DNA from: JBAZUK01 sp041661445
GTDB lineage: Bacteria; Chlamydiota; Chlamydiia; Chlamydiales; SM23-39
Assembly (NCBI GenBank): GCA_041661445.1
Contig: JBAZUK010000006.1
Location: 15,284-79,283, forward strand
DNA: 64,000 bases
Reading direction: 5' to 3'
A program made the position numbers and the translations under genes. The notes beneath the pieces were generated by a model. The model saw only the letters and a program-made list of their open reading frames with translations, searched no databases and was not told where the DNA came from. This document shows, one piece after another, positions 44,513 through 54,289 of the stretch (position 1 is the stretch's first letter; each line of letters opens with the position of its first letter).

Positions 44513-45757
44513 ATGAAAATAGAAATTATTAATGTCGGAAATGAGCTTTTATCTGGTAAAACCATAAACACAAATGCATCTTATTTATGCTCTGAATTAT
44601 TGAAAAAAGGCTATTTAGTAAATTACACAACAGTATCGCCTGATGATGAAAAAGAACTTAAGTTGGGGATAAAACAAGCTCTTAAGAGGGCAGATTTAAT
44701 AATTATAACAGGCGGTTTGGGACCGACATTAGATGATAATACGAAAAAGATTGTATGCGATCTATTAAAGATGCCGATGGAATATAGGGAAGAAATAGCT
44801 TTGGATATAGAAAAAAGATTTGGAAAAATAGATGGAATTAATGTGCAGTCGATGATTCCTTCGAAGAGTTTTGTTTTTAAAAATGAAGTGGGAACTGCTC
44901 CGGGATTTGGTTTTTTGCAATCGGGCAAAGGAATTATCCTGCTGCCTGGCGTTCCAGTTGAATTAATTAAAATGTTTCAGTGGCATTGTTTGCCGTTTAT
45001 TCAAAAACATTTTCCTATAGAAAATAAAGTTTATCAGGAAATTATCAATGTTTGTCTATTAGAAGAAATAAAGGTAGATGCAGTGATAAGGACCTGTTCA
45101 ATACCTAAAGATGTAACAATTGGAATTTATCCGAATCATGGTGTTGTTGGAGTTTCTATCACAACTGAGGCCAAAGAAAAAATCGAGGCTGAGAAGAAAA
45201 TTTTAAATGTTAAAACTCAAATAATATCCCAATTGCAAGATTATATTTTTTTCTCGGATGAGGGAAAAATTGAAGAAGCGGTGCATAATATTTTTTTAAA
45301 AAGGGATGAAAAGCTTGCTTTTGCCGAATCTTGCAGCGGAGGAGTGCTCTCTTCCAAAATAACAGCAATTCCCGGAGCTTCAAAATATTTTTTAGGTTCT
45401 TTTGTAGTTTATTCAAATGATCTTAAAAAAAATATTTTAAAAGTGTCGGAGAAGACTTTATTTGAAAAGAGCGCTGTATCTAAAGAAGTTGTAAAGGAAA
45501 TGATCAATGGGATTTTTAAAATAACCGATGCTTCTTATGCAGTTGCGATCTCAGGTATTGCCGGTCCTTCCGGGGGCAGTGATGAAAAGCCCGTCGGTAC
45601 AGTTTGCCTGGCTGTTGCTAAAAGAGGTGAAGAGATCGATGCTGGCATACTGCATCTAAAAGGAGATAGGTCTCTTATTGTAAAATATGCCTCAAATATT
45701 GCTTTTGGAATTTTATTTAGAAAACTAGCTCATAATTTGATATACTTTGAAGAATGA
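44513..45757 (+). CDS. cinA: CinA-like protein (nicotinamide-nucleotide amidase)
   Basis: The 414-residue product has an N-terminal molybdopterin-binding-like domain (IEIINVGNELLSGKTINTN and TGGLGPTLDDNTK) and a C-terminal amidohydrolase domain (FAESCSGGVLSSKI, ISGIAGPSGGSDEKPVGTV). In known members the C-terminal domain deamidates NMN for NAD recycling. It follows lspA by nine bases and overlaps the methyltransferase start. It could link to the kinase/PnuC-like pair at 8-9 kb in nicotinamide salvage. Confidence 0.93.
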   Translation: MKIEIINVGNELLSGKTINTNASYLCSELLKKGYLVNYTTVSPDDEKELKLGIKQALKRADLIIITGGLGPTLDDNTKKIVCDLLKMPMEYREEIALDIEKRFGKIDGINVQSMIPSKSFVFKNEVGTAPGFGFLQSGKGIILLPGVPVELIKMFQWHCLPFIQKHFPIENKVYQEIINVCLLEEIKVDAVIRTCSIPKDVTIGIYPNHGVVGVSITTEAKEKIEAEKKILNVKTQIISQLQDYIFFSDEGKIEEAVHNIFLKRDEKLAFAESCSGGVLSSKITAIPGASKYFLGSFVVYSNDLKKNILKVSEKTLFEKSAVSKEVVKEMINGIFKITDASYAVAISGIAGPSGGSDEKPVGTVCLAVAKRGEEIDAGILHLKGDRSLIVKYASNIAFGILFRKLAHNLIYFEE

Positions 45758-46590
45758 TGGAATATCAATTAATAGATTCAGGCAATTTAAAAAAGCTCGA
45801 GAAATTCGGCTCGTATATAATCTCAAGGCCCTGCGCTCAGGCTATTTGGAAACCAAAACTTCAAGACGTTTGGAATGATGCCGATTTTATCTTTTTAAGG
45901 GATGATAGAAACAAGTGGATCAATAAGACAAATAAAAAAGAGTCTTGGATAATTGAAGTTGATAAAGTTAAATTGAATTTAAAATTAACAGATTTTGGCC
46001 ATATAGGTTTTTTTCCGGAGCATCTGTTCTTGTGCAATAAAATGCAGGATCTTATAAGCCGGCGGGACAAGAAATTAAATATTTTAAATTTATTTGCATA
46101 TACAGGACTAGCTTCGCTATTTGCTGCTAAAAATGGCGCCAGGGTTTGTCATGTCGACAGTTCTAAGCCAACTACTTTATGGGCTAAAGAAAACTTAGGA
46201 ATAAATAATTTTAAAAATCCTGAGATCAGATTTATTGTTGATGATGTAATGAAATTTTTGAAAAGAGAAGAGAAAAGAGAATCTAAATATGATGGTATAA
46301 TTTTAGATCCGCCAAGCTTCGGCAGAGGGATTAATAATGAAGTTTTCAAAATTGAATCAGATATCTATCCATTACTGGAAATTTGCAGAAAACTTCTTGT
46401 AGATGAACTTTCTTTTATAATTTTTTCCTGTCATACTCCCGGATTTACAAAAATTGTTCTTAAGAATTTTTTTACAGATCTGTTCAAAGAAGAAAAACAT
46501 CTTGAAATCGATGAGCTTTTGATAAATTCGCAAAAAGGTTATTCTTTGCCTTCTGGTTTTTATGTAATTTGGAAAAAAAATGAATTATAA
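45754..46590 (+). CDS. SAM-dependent RNA methyltransferase, RlmI-like
   Basis: The 278-residue product has LNLFAYTGLASLFAAKNGA (SAM site) and the catalytic block LDPPSFGRG, which is typical of RlmI-type cytosine or guanine rRNA methyltransferases. The N-terminal PUA domain is lacking. ATGA overlaps the cinA stop, so it is coupled to cinA. The ten-base overlap with the next methyltransferase gene keeps the same operon. The exact target is unknown. Confidence 0.85.
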   Translation: MMEYQLIDSGNLKKLEKFGSYIISRPCAQAIWKPKLQDVWNDADFIFLRDDRNKWINKTNKKESWIIEVDKVKLNLKLTDFGHIGFFPEHLFLCNKMQDLISRRDKKLNILNLFAYTGLASLFAAKNGARVCHVDSSKPTTLWAKENLGINNFKNPEIRFIVDDVMKFLKREEKRESKYDGIILDPPSFGRGINNEVFKIESDIYPLLEICRKLLVDELSFIIFSCHTPGFTKIVLKNFFTDLFKEEKHLEIDELLINSQKGYSLPSGFYVIWKKNEL

Positions 46591-47413
46591 TTTTGATATA
46601 ACTTCTCCTCATAATGAAAAAATTAAAAGTATTGTCAAACTTCAGGATAACAGCAAAAGAAAGAACTCCTCTTTTTTTATTATTGAAGGGTATGCCCAGG
46701 TATCAAGAGCTTATGAAAATTCTTTAGAACTGGATTCTTTATTTATTTGTTCCTCCATAATTTCTGATAGTTTCCAAGCCGATAAAATCGAAGAATTAAT
46801 AAATCGGATAAAAGAAAAAAATGTTTGTGTTTTTAATTGTGAAGAAAAAGTTTTTGATAAGATTTCCTATAGACAGAATCCTGATGGTATAATTGCAATC
46901 GCTAAACAGTATCATTATGATTTATTTGATCTGGAACATATTATCGCTAATAAAAAAGATCCATTTTTTATTATCTGTGAAAGGCTAGAAAAGCCTGGAA
47001 ATCTGGGAGCAATTTTGCGGACTGCGGACGCAGCCGGTTGCGATGCTGTCATCGTTACTGATCCAAAAGTTGACATTTTCAACCCAAATGTAGTTCGCTC
47101 CAGTATTGGAGCCTTGTTTTCGATCCCTATTATAGTCTCTGAGGGCGAACAGATAATCGCTTTTATGAAAAAGAAAAAAATTGAGATCGTAGCTACTGCT
47201 CTAAATGCTAAAATAACGCATACAGAAATTGATTTTAAAAAACCAGTTGCCATTGTAATGGGAACAGAGGATATCGGGATTTCAGACATCTGGTTAAAAA
47301 ATGCTGATAATTTAATAAAAATACCTATGTATGGACATGTAGATTCACTTAACGTGGCTAATGCAGCTGCAATCATGCTTTATGAAATCGTTAGACAAAG
47401 AAAATTATCTTGA
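46580..47413 (+). CDS. SpoU/TrmH-family RNA 2'-O-methyltransferase
   Basis: The 277-residue enzyme has an N-terminal substrate-binding part (NEKIKSIVKLQDNSKRKN) and the knotted SPOUT domain: ERLEKPGNLGAILRTADAAG, NPNVVRSSIGALFSIPI, IVMGTEDIGIS and IPMYGHVDSLNVANAAAI. These are all signature motifs 1-3. It methylates ribose in rRNA or tRNA. It overlaps genes on both sides (10 bases and 53 bases). Confidence 0.92.
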   Translation: MNYNFDITSPHNEKIKSIVKLQDNSKRKNSSFFIIEGYAQVSRAYENSLELDSLFICSSIISDSFQADKIEELINRIKEKNVCVFNCEEKVFDKISYRQNPDGIIAIAKQYHYDLFDLEHIIANKKDPFFIICERLEKPGNLGAILRTADAAGCDAVIVTDPKVDIFNPNVVRSSIGALFSIPIIVSEGEQIIAFMKKKKIEIVATALNAKITHTEIDFKKPVAIVMGTEDIGISDIWLKNADNLIKIPMYGHVDSLNVANAAAIMLYEIVRQRKLS

Positions 47414-48044
47414 TGTGAGATATGATGACAATCATATCCTAGTCGTTGTAAAAAGGGCTAATCTGCTCACTCAGCCGAATGAAACCGATCAGATAAGTTT
47501 AGAAGAAATTGCTAAGTCCTGGATAAAAAATAAATATAAGAAAAAAGGAGATGTCTTTCTTCACGCAATACATCGGCTCGATAAAGAAGTTGAAGGTCTT
47601 GTCTTATTTGCTAAAACCTCAAAGGCATTAAGCAGATTAAATTTAGAAATGAAGCAAAAAAATATCATACGAAGATATATTGCCGAAGTAGAGGGTAAAT
47701 TAGAAGAAAAGAGCGGAGTTTTAAAAGACTATCTTGTTCATGGCTCTCATATTGCCATAATAACCACGATCAGTAACAAAGAGGCTAAACTGGCCCAATT
47801 ATCTTTTAAAGTCATAAAAGAGCTAAAAGATACATCATTAATAGAAATTGAGCTTGAAACAGGCAGATATCATCAGATCAGGGCTCAATTGTCAAATCTG
47901 GGGCATCCTATTGTTGGTGATAAAAAATATTTATCTAAAAGAGATTTAAATCAAATTCATCTTTGCTGTTATTGCTTAGAATTCATTCATCCGGTAAAAA
48001 AAGAAAAAATAGTTCTGAAGATCAAGCCTGGATTTGATAAGTGA
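47361..48044 (+). CDS. Pseudouridine synthase, RluA family
   Basis: The 227-residue product has AIHRLDKEVEGLVLFAKT with catalytic Asp74 (the usual RxTSG is changed to KEVEG), and GRYHQIRAQLSNLGHPIVGD. The S4 domain is missing. It begins inside the preceding gene; an ATG at 47382 is the alternative start, still overlapping. It completes a run of three RNA-modifying enzymes behind cinA. The rRNA or tRNA target is unknown. Confidence 0.9.
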   Translation: MQLQSCFMKSLDKENYLDVRYDDNHILVVVKRANLLTQPNETDQISLEEIAKSWIKNKYKKKGDVFLHAIHRLDKEVEGLVLFAKTSKALSRLNLEMKQKNIIRRYIAEVEGKLEEKSGVLKDYLVHGSHIAIITTISNKEAKLAQLSFKVIKELKDTSLIEIELETGRYHQIRAQLSNLGHPIVGDKKYLSKRDLNQIHLCCYCLEFIHPVKKEKIVLKIKPGFDK

Positions 48045-48435
48045 TAGCAGACAAAAATTTATAATTGAATCCCTGTTGACCTTTTAGGGGTGTTAAAAAA
48101 ACAATCAATAATATCCTTATGCAGCGCTTAAATATATATCTTAAATATAGATAGAAAATAATAACATTTTTTTTTATATGTAAAATCAGATGATCGGAAT
48201 GTATAAAAGATTATTATTTAAAAACAGTTATTAGTTTTGTGATTGAAGAAAGAATAAAATACCAAAAGCTTATGTATCCTTACAAGAATTCTTCAGAAGA
48301 AATCGCTTTTGTTAAGACTAACTTGAATAGAAATAACACAAAGCTTTTATCAATGGCCTTTTGTATTAGAAACAATTTAGAAAAAAATTCAAATGATAAG
48401 CATTGATTCTGAGATTAATTTTATTGGAATTTCTT
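48045..48435. other. Spacer before the haemagglutinin-like gene, with one doubtful small frame
   Basis: From a GTG at 48239 to a stop at 48406 there is a 55-codon frame (product begins VIEERIKYQKLMYPYK). It has no clear ribosome binding site and no known relative, so I do not call it a gene. The rest is AT-rich and should include the promoter of the next gene. Confidence 0.45.
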
Positions 48436-51400
48436 ATGAAAATATATAAGTTTATCCTGCTGCTATCTCCCTGGTTTATGCTGGCAAATCCAATCGGTGA
48501 AAAAGTTGTTTATGGACAAGCCGATTTTTCAAGAGAGGATAATAAGCTGATAATAAATCAGAGCTCGGACAAAACAATTATCAATTGGAGCGATTTTTCG
48601 ATAAGCACAAATGAGACTACGAAAATTATTCAGCCGTCATTATCTTCTTCTATGCTTAATAGAGTAACAGGTAGTGACATCTCAAGAATATATGGAAATC
48701 TAGAAAGTAATGGAAAAGTTTATTTGATAAATCAAAAGGGAATTTTGATTGGACCTGAAGGAAAAATTAATACAAACGGTTTTATTGCATCGACCCTTGA
48801 TTTGGAAGATTGTGAATTTATAAATGGGAAGGATTTACATTTCATATCAGACTTGAACTCATCTATTCAGAATCTGGGATCTATAGATGGACTGGATGGT
48901 GAAATTATTTTAATTGCTCCTCATATATCAAACAATGGAAGCATTGAAGCGAAAAGAAATAAGGTATCCCTGCTTGCTTCAGATAATGTTTTATTAAAAG
49001 AAGATGGTTCAAATACTTTAGTAAAAAGCAATTGTTCTATCGATAATAAGGGAATAATAGAATCTGTAGAAATAGAGTTAAGGGCGTCTAACGGCAATAT
49101 CTATTCTCTTGCAATTAATCAAGAAGGCGTGATCAAAGCCCAAGGAATAGAAAACAAAAACGGAAGGATTATTTTAGCAGCAGAAGGAACTATTGAAACC
49201 TCAGGTGAATTTAACGCAAATGATACCCATGGCGGTAAGATCCATATACTTGCCGATGAAATATATATAAAAAACAGTTCAAGAATCGATGCTTCCGGAC
49301 TTCTAGCCGGCGGAGAGATATTAATAGGCGGAGATAAGAAAGGTATAAATCCCGAGATAAAAAATTCTCTTAATATAAGATTAGATGAAGATGTTTCAAT
49401 AAAAGCCGACGCGGTAAACGGTGATGGTGGAAAAATAGTAATATTTGCTGAAGATAGAACTGAATGCATAGCAAAGGAAATTTCTGCCCAATCACTTGGT
49501 TTGTACGGCAATGGAGGATTTGTCGAAGTTTCGGGAAAAAGATATCTGCTTTTAACATCTCATCCTGACCTTCGCTCAAAAAATGGAAGAGCGGGAGATT
49601 TTTTGTTAGATCCTGTAGATGTTCTGATTAGAAGAAATGATACAGTTGTTCCGCCAGCAGGCAATATTTGGAACGATGCATATATCAATGATCAATTGAT
49701 AAGCGGTAATTTAACAATTGATTCATCAGGCGGCGTCGGAGGCTCGGGAACAATAACGATAAATAATGATGTTATTATAAATTGGGCTGCAGAACATAAA
49801 TTAACTCTTAGCGCTTATATGAATATATTCGTCAACGCCGGAGGATCTCCTTCGATTACCAGTAGCGCATTGAACAATATAGATGTTCTTGAAATGGTCG
49901 CTCAGGGGAATGATGCAACACAGAGTTACTCGGGAATTGTCCTGAATTCAATGACTATTACAACCGATGCAGGGAATATTATTTTAAATGGAAAAGGAGG
50001 GAATCAAGTCTCTAATTACGGATTGAGAATTTTAAATTCAAAAATTATTTCATCCGATGGGCAGATTACCTTAACAGGTACATGTCAGGGATCGGATGCT
50101 CAAGAGATAGGAATTTATTGCTACAGAAGCTGTATAAAATCAATTGGACGTGCAATTAGCATTTCCGGAACCGGGGGAGCAGGCAGTAATAATTGCTCCG
50201 GAGTATATCTTCAGGAATGTAATCCGAATTTTATAGCTGATGGAGGAATAAGAGATGATTCTGGATCAATTACAATAACAGGAGTCGGAAATGGATTTTT
50301 AGGATCAGGTACAGGCAGCCATGGGATTTATTGCAATGCCTCGGATATTGTATGTTTGCATGAGAACATTCAGCTTGACGGCTCAAAGATAGGAAGCGGC
50401 TCAGGAAAAGGAATTTTTATTGAAGGGCAAACAAATATTTCATCCGGCGGAAATTTTATTAAATGCAATGGTTTGGGAAGCGGTGATTTAGATATTTCTC
50501 TTTCCAGCGCAACTGTTTTATCAAATACATATTCATTTCCTTTAGGATATATTCAAATGACTAATGATAATTATTCATATGCCCCGGGATGCAGTTTTAA
50601 CACTCAAGCAAATGGTCAGCTGATAATTCTTCCCACAGGGTCTAGTTATGCTATAGGAGTAGGAAATTCAGTTAATCCGCTTGACGTTGTCTTGTATATA
50701 GATGATGCAGTTTTGCAGCAGATGAGCGTAAATGTCGGAGAGGTTATTCTAGGATATTCCAATGGGACAAATATAGCTCAGTTAGGGGGGATTTCGACAT
50801 TATCGAAAAAATTAACTGTTTACGGCCAGCAGATATCAACTGTCGGTGATATTAACATTGGGAACCAGACTTTAAATCTGACTTTAGGTTCTACGGCTGC
50901 TGGAAGCTGCGTTATTAATTCTCATTCATATGATTTTTCCTCAGGTGTTTTCAATATTAACGGAATAATTTCTTTTGATAATACATTGAAAATGTTCAAT
51001 GGAGGGAATAACATCTGGACGATTACCTTTACTTCCGCAGGTCATATTTCATCAACATCTTACACGGGAAATATCAATTTCACCTGGATGTCAAAACTAT
51101 TCGGCGGAAGCGTTGGAGATACTTTTAATATTGTATCTGGGAATTTAAATAGCATCACTTTAGGTTCGGGAACAAATAATCTGACTATGGGGTCGGGGGC
51201 CGGGATATTAACAGAAATAATCGGCTCGCCACATATATCTGATAGTTATAATTTAATAGGTGGTACCATAAATAGTTTATCAGCCGGTAACGGGATCAAT
51301 ATATTTAGTGTATCTTCTACACATTTGCCGCCGCTAGGCCTTAGCGGGGTAGGAACAAACAATACATTAATACGTCCCGATGGAATAAATACCTGGACTA

Positions 51401-52614
51401 TTACATTACTTAACTCCGGAGATGTTACTACTCCGGTAGGAGCGTTAAATTTTTCAGAAATGCAAAATTTGACCGGGGGCAGCGGGAATGATAGATTTAT
51501 TTTTGCAGTTTTTGGATCCATAGACGGAAATTTGAACGGCGGCAGCGCCGGAACAAATATTATCGATTATAATACAGACCCCTATGCCAATAATGTAACG
51601 GTAAATCTGCAGACATACAAGGCAACTGCGATATCAGGAACATTTTCCAACATAAATGAAATTATCGGAGATCACAATTTCAGCACAACTAATACTATCG
51701 ATGGAAATGATTCAGGAGGAAACTGGATCATCGGAGTAGAAGATCAGGGGACCGCACCTATTCCTGGAGGATCCGTGACATTTCTAAATTTTGGAACGTT
51801 AAATGGCGGCAGCGGAAATGATAACTTTGTCTTTACCGGTTCTGTTCTTACAGGGGGAATAGATGGGAAAGCAGGCAATAATACAATAACAGCTCCTGAT
51901 ATAGATACTACTTTCACAATAACAGGTTTTAATGCAGGCACGATTAGACCAGATTCAGAAGCGGAAACTTCATTTTCAAATATTCAAAACTTAATCGGCG
52001 GCAGCGGAAATGATAGTTTTGTTTTTGAAATCGGCGGAGTAATTTCAGGGTATATAGATGGAAACGGCGGATCTAATATTTTATTGGGACCGGATATTAA
52101 TCTCATATGGAATATTACAGGACTTAATAAGGGATATTTAGATGGAATTGCAGTTTTTGAAAATATTCAAAACTTAACCGGCGGAATTCTGGGGGATAAA
52201 TTCATATTAAGTGATCTGGCCGGGATCAGTGGGACTTTAGATGGGGGAGTCGGAATATATAATACATTAGATTATTCGGCATATACTACTTTTTTTCGCA
52301 TAAATTACTCCGCTGGAATGGCTACAAATATTGGTTTCTTTAAAAACATTCAGTATTTTATTTCAAGTCAGCAGAATTTTATAAAAAAATATTTTATAAT
52401 ATTAGATACCAGCTATTATTTAAATAATATGTACATTGATAATTTTGATTACATGTTTAACAATCATAAAAAATTTTATATTAGGTTAAATCAAGTATTG
52501 TCAGATCAGATTTTTAATGATCCTTTCATAGAAACTATCCTGAAATATCATCAGGGAATAGAATTTTTTGAAAAAAAATCAGATAAATTTGATGGTGTTA
52601 TAAAATTGCAATAA
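48436..52614 (+). CDS. Filamentous haemagglutinin-type secreted protein (two-partner secretion exoprotein)
   Basis: The 1392-residue product begins with a signal peptide (residues 1-18, ending WFMLA). Residues about 19-130 form the TPS domain (VVYGQADFS, NQSSDKTIINW, GNLESNGKVYLINQKGILIG). It is followed by a beta-helical body with GSIDGLDGEIILIAPHISNNG and similar turns. The C-terminal third repeats the core NLTGGSGNDRFIF in at least four forms (near residues 1010, 1115, 1180 and 1240). Such proteins are exported through a TpsB porin, but none is seen in the window. The body ends with a non-repetitive tail. GGAA precedes the ATG by eight bases; in-frame TTG codons further up are rejected. 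Its 3' end overlaps asd by 17 bases. Confidence 0.87.
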   Translation: MKIYKFILLLSPWFMLANPIGEKVVYGQADFSREDNKLIINQSSDKTIINWSDFSISTNETTKIIQPSLSSSMLNRVTGSDISRIYGNLESNGKVYLINQKGILIGPEGKINTNGFIASTLDLEDCEFINGKDLHFISDLNSSIQNLGSIDGLDGEIILIAPHISNNGSIEAKRNKVSLLASDNVLLKEDGSNTLVKSNCSIDNKGIIESVEIELRASNGNIYSLAINQEGVIKAQGIENKNGRIILAAEGTIETSGEFNANDTHGGKIHILADEIYIKNSSRIDASGLLAGGEILIGGDKKGINPEIKNSLNIRLDEDVSIKADAVNGDGGKIVIFAEDRTECIAKEISAQSLGLYGNGGFVEVSGKRYLLLTSHPDLRSKNGRAGDFLLDPVDVLIRRNDTVVPPAGNIWNDAYINDQLISGNLTIDSSGGVGGSGTITINNDVIINWAAEHKLTLSAYMNIFVNAGGSPSITSSALNNIDVLEMVAQGNDATQSYSGIVLNSMTITTDAGNIILNGKGGNQVSNYGLRILNSKIISSDGQITLTGTCQGSDAQEIGIYCYRSCIKSIGRAISISGTGGAGSNNCSGVYLQECNPNFIADGGIRDDSGSITITGVGNGFLGSGTGSHGIYCNASDIVCLHENIQLDGSKIGSGSGKGIFIEGQTNISSGGNFIKCNGLGSGDLDISLSSATVLSNTYSFPLGYIQMTNDNYSYAPGCSFNTQANGQLIILPTGSSYAIGVGNSVNPLDVVLYIDDAVLQQMSVNVGEVILGYSNGTNIAQLGGISTLSKKLTVYGQQISTVGDINIGNQTLNLTLGSTAAGSCVINSHSYDFSSGVFNINGIISFDNTLKMFNGGNNIWTITFTSAGHISSTSYTGNINFTWMSKLFGGSVGDTFNIVSGNLNSITLGSGTNNLTMGSGAGILTEIIGSPHISDSYNLIGGTINSLSAGNGINIFSVSSTHLPPLGLSGVGTNNTLIRPDGINTWTITLLNSGDVTTPVGALNFSEMQNLTGGSGNDRFIFAVFGSIDGNLNGGSAGTNIIDYNTDPYANNVTVNLQTYKATAISGTFSNINEIIGDHNFSTTNTIDGNDSGGNWIIGVEDQGTAPIPGGSVTFLNFGTLNGGSGNDNFVFTGSVLTGGIDGKAGNNTITAPDIDTTFTITGFNAGTIRPDSEAETSFSNIQNLIGGSGNDSFVFEIGGVISGYIDGNGGSNILLGPDINLIWNITGLNKGYLDGIAVFENIQNLTGGILGDKFILSDLAGISGTLDGGVGIYNTLDYSAYTTFFRINYSAGMATNIGFFKNIQYFISSQQNFIKKYFIILDTSYYLNNMYIDNFDYMFNNHKKFYIRLNQVLSDQIFNDPFIETILKYHQGIEFFEKKSDKFDGVIKLQ

Positions 52615-53587
52615 GACTTTCCAAAATCTGCAAAGCATTCAAGCTCGCACCTTTTAAAATCTGATCACCGCACACCCACATGTCCAAAGCTTTTGGATTT
52701 GTGATATCTTTTCTGATCCTGGAAATCAATATCTCATTTTTTCCGGTTGCATCGTTAGGAGTAGCAAATTTATTATTTTTATAGTCTTCTACAATCTGCA
52801 CATTCTCTGTGCTGTATAATATTTTATAAACATCATCCAAAGAAAAACTTTTTTCAAATTCCACATTCATCGAGATGCTGTGAGCCCTGATCACAGGAAC
52901 TCTTACGCAGGTAGCATTAATTTTGATTTTATCATTATTCAAAATCTTATGAGTTTCTTTTATAACTTTAATTTCTTCCTGGTTATATCTTGTTTCGTCG
53001 ATAGGGCTTTCATGCAGATACAAATTAAACCCGAAAGGCTGTTTTGTATTTAAATCACTTAATGCATTTTTTGTGTCCTGAATTAATTTATCCATCAATT
53101 TTTTTCCGCCGCCTGAAGCAGCCTGATAAGTTGAGGCCTGAATTTTTTTAATATTATAAGCTTTATGAAGTTTGTGAATAGCCATTAACATAATTGTCGT
53201 TGTGCAGTTGGGGGATGCAATGAATTTGGGCTTTGTTTTTAGAATATCTCCGTTTATTTCAGGAATAATCAAAGGAAAATCCTTGTCCATCCTAAAAGCT
53301 GAACTTAAGTCAATGCAAAATGTATCGGAACCTTTTAGTTTCGGGATGAACTGCTTAGAAATACTTGAGCCTGCGCAAAAAATTGCAAAATCGGCATCTT
53401 CTATATCTTTTAGGTCCAATGCTCTGATCTTAAAAGGTTTATTTCTAAAGTTTATTATTTTGCCGACAGATTTTTCAGAGGCAAAAAGCTTTAATTTATT
53501 AATTGAAATATCCGAAGTTTCTAAAATTTTTAGAAACTCAGAGCCAACCACTCCGGTTGCGCCAATTACTGCTATATTGTAAGACAT
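52598..53587 (-). CDS. asd: Aspartate-semialdehyde dehydrogenase
   Basis: Asd reduces aspartyl phosphate to the semialdehyde for lysine, diaminopimelate and threonine synthesis. The 329-residue product has IAVIGATGVVGSEFL (NADP site), SPNCTTT with active-site Cys128, AASGGGKKL-type loop (AASGGGKK) and RVPVIRAHS near the C-terminus. The ATG at 53587 is preferred over one at 53599. It converges on the haemagglutinin gene with 17 bases of overlap. In chlamydiae the diaminopimelate route supports a peptidoglycan-like wall; rodA in this window fits that. Confidence 0.94.
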   Translation of the reverse strand: MSYNIAVIGATGVVGSEFLKILETSDISINKLKLFASEKSVGKIINFRNKPFKIRALDLKDIEDADFAIFCAGSSISKQFIPKLKGSDTFCIDLSSAFRMDKDFPLIIPEINGDILKTKPKFIASPNCTTTIMLMAIHKLHKAYNIKKIQASTYQAASGGGKKLMDKLIQDTKNALSDLNTKQPFGFNLYLHESPIDETRYNQEEIKVIKETHKILNNDKIKINATCVRVPVIRAHSISMNVEFEKSFSLDDVYKILYSTENVQIVEDYKNNKFATPNDATGKNEILISRIRKDITNPKALDMWVCGDQILKGASLNALQILESLIAIL

Positions 53588-53661
53588 AGTGGAAAACAAA
53601 GGTTGTTTAAGTTATGTTAAATAACTTTGACAAAAAAATGATTTTTAAAAAAGGAAAAAAA

Positions 53662-54285
53662 ATGAAAGACGAAATAAACATAGCTGTCGATAACGCAGTA
53701 AAAGCCATTGAATTTTTAAAAAGAAATGAATCAGTTCAGTTCATAGAAAATGCTTCAATCATGATTGCAGAAGCATTTAAAAATAATAAAAAAATTATTA
53801 TCGCTGGAAATGGCGGAAGTCTTTGTGATTCAATGCATTTTGCAGAAGAATTTAGCGGATATTTTCGAAAAAAGAGAAAAGCTCTGCCGGCAATGGCCAT
53901 AACAGATCCGGGTTTGTTGACATGCGTTTCTAACGATGAAGGTTTTGAATTCGTTTTTTCAAGGGCAGCTGAGGCTTTTTTGCAGGAAGGGGATATTTTT
54001 ATATCTCTTACAACATCAGGTAATTCAAAAAACATTATCAACGGAATAAATGCAGCTAAAAATAAAAAAGCAAAGACCATATCATTTTTAGGAAAAACCG
54101 GGGGAGCGACTAAGGGCTTGTCCGATTTAGAGATAATTATAGAAGGGTTTGAAACTTCAGATAGAATCCAGGAGGCTCATATGAGCATGATACATATTAT
54201 CATTGAAATGGTAGAAAAAATACTTTTCCCATCGCTTTATTTTGTGGACGAGCTAAAAAAGAAGAATTCTTATTCAATGTCATAG
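53662..54285 (+). CDS. gmhA: Sedoheptulose-7-phosphate isomerase
   Basis: GmhA makes D-glycero-D-manno-heptose 7-phosphate for the heptose region of lipopolysaccharide. The 207-residue product has one SIS domain with AGNGGSLCDSMHFAEEF, ALPAMAITDPG, LTTSGNSKNIINGI and the C-terminal IIIEMVEKILFP helix. AAAGGA precedes the chosen ATG; the upstream ATG codons at 53614 and 53638 lack a good site. The gene is six bases from lpxK, so lipid A and core sugar genes are grouped. Confidence 0.92.
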   Translation: MKDEINIAVDNAVKAIEFLKRNESVQFIENASIMIAEAFKNNKKIIIAGNGGSLCDSMHFAEEFSGYFRKKRKALPAMAITDPGLLTCVSNDEGFEFVFSRAAEAFLQEGDIFISLTTSGNSKNIINGINAAKNKKAKTISFLGKTGGATKGLSDLEIIIEGFETSDRIQEAHMSMIHIIIEMVEKILFPSLYFVDELKKKNSYSMS

Positions 54286-54289
54286 GTGT

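Noticed and set aside
48239..48406. Fifty-five-codon frame before the haemagglutinin-like gene as a gene
   Set aside because: It starts with GTG, lacks a ribosome binding site and has no recognisable features.
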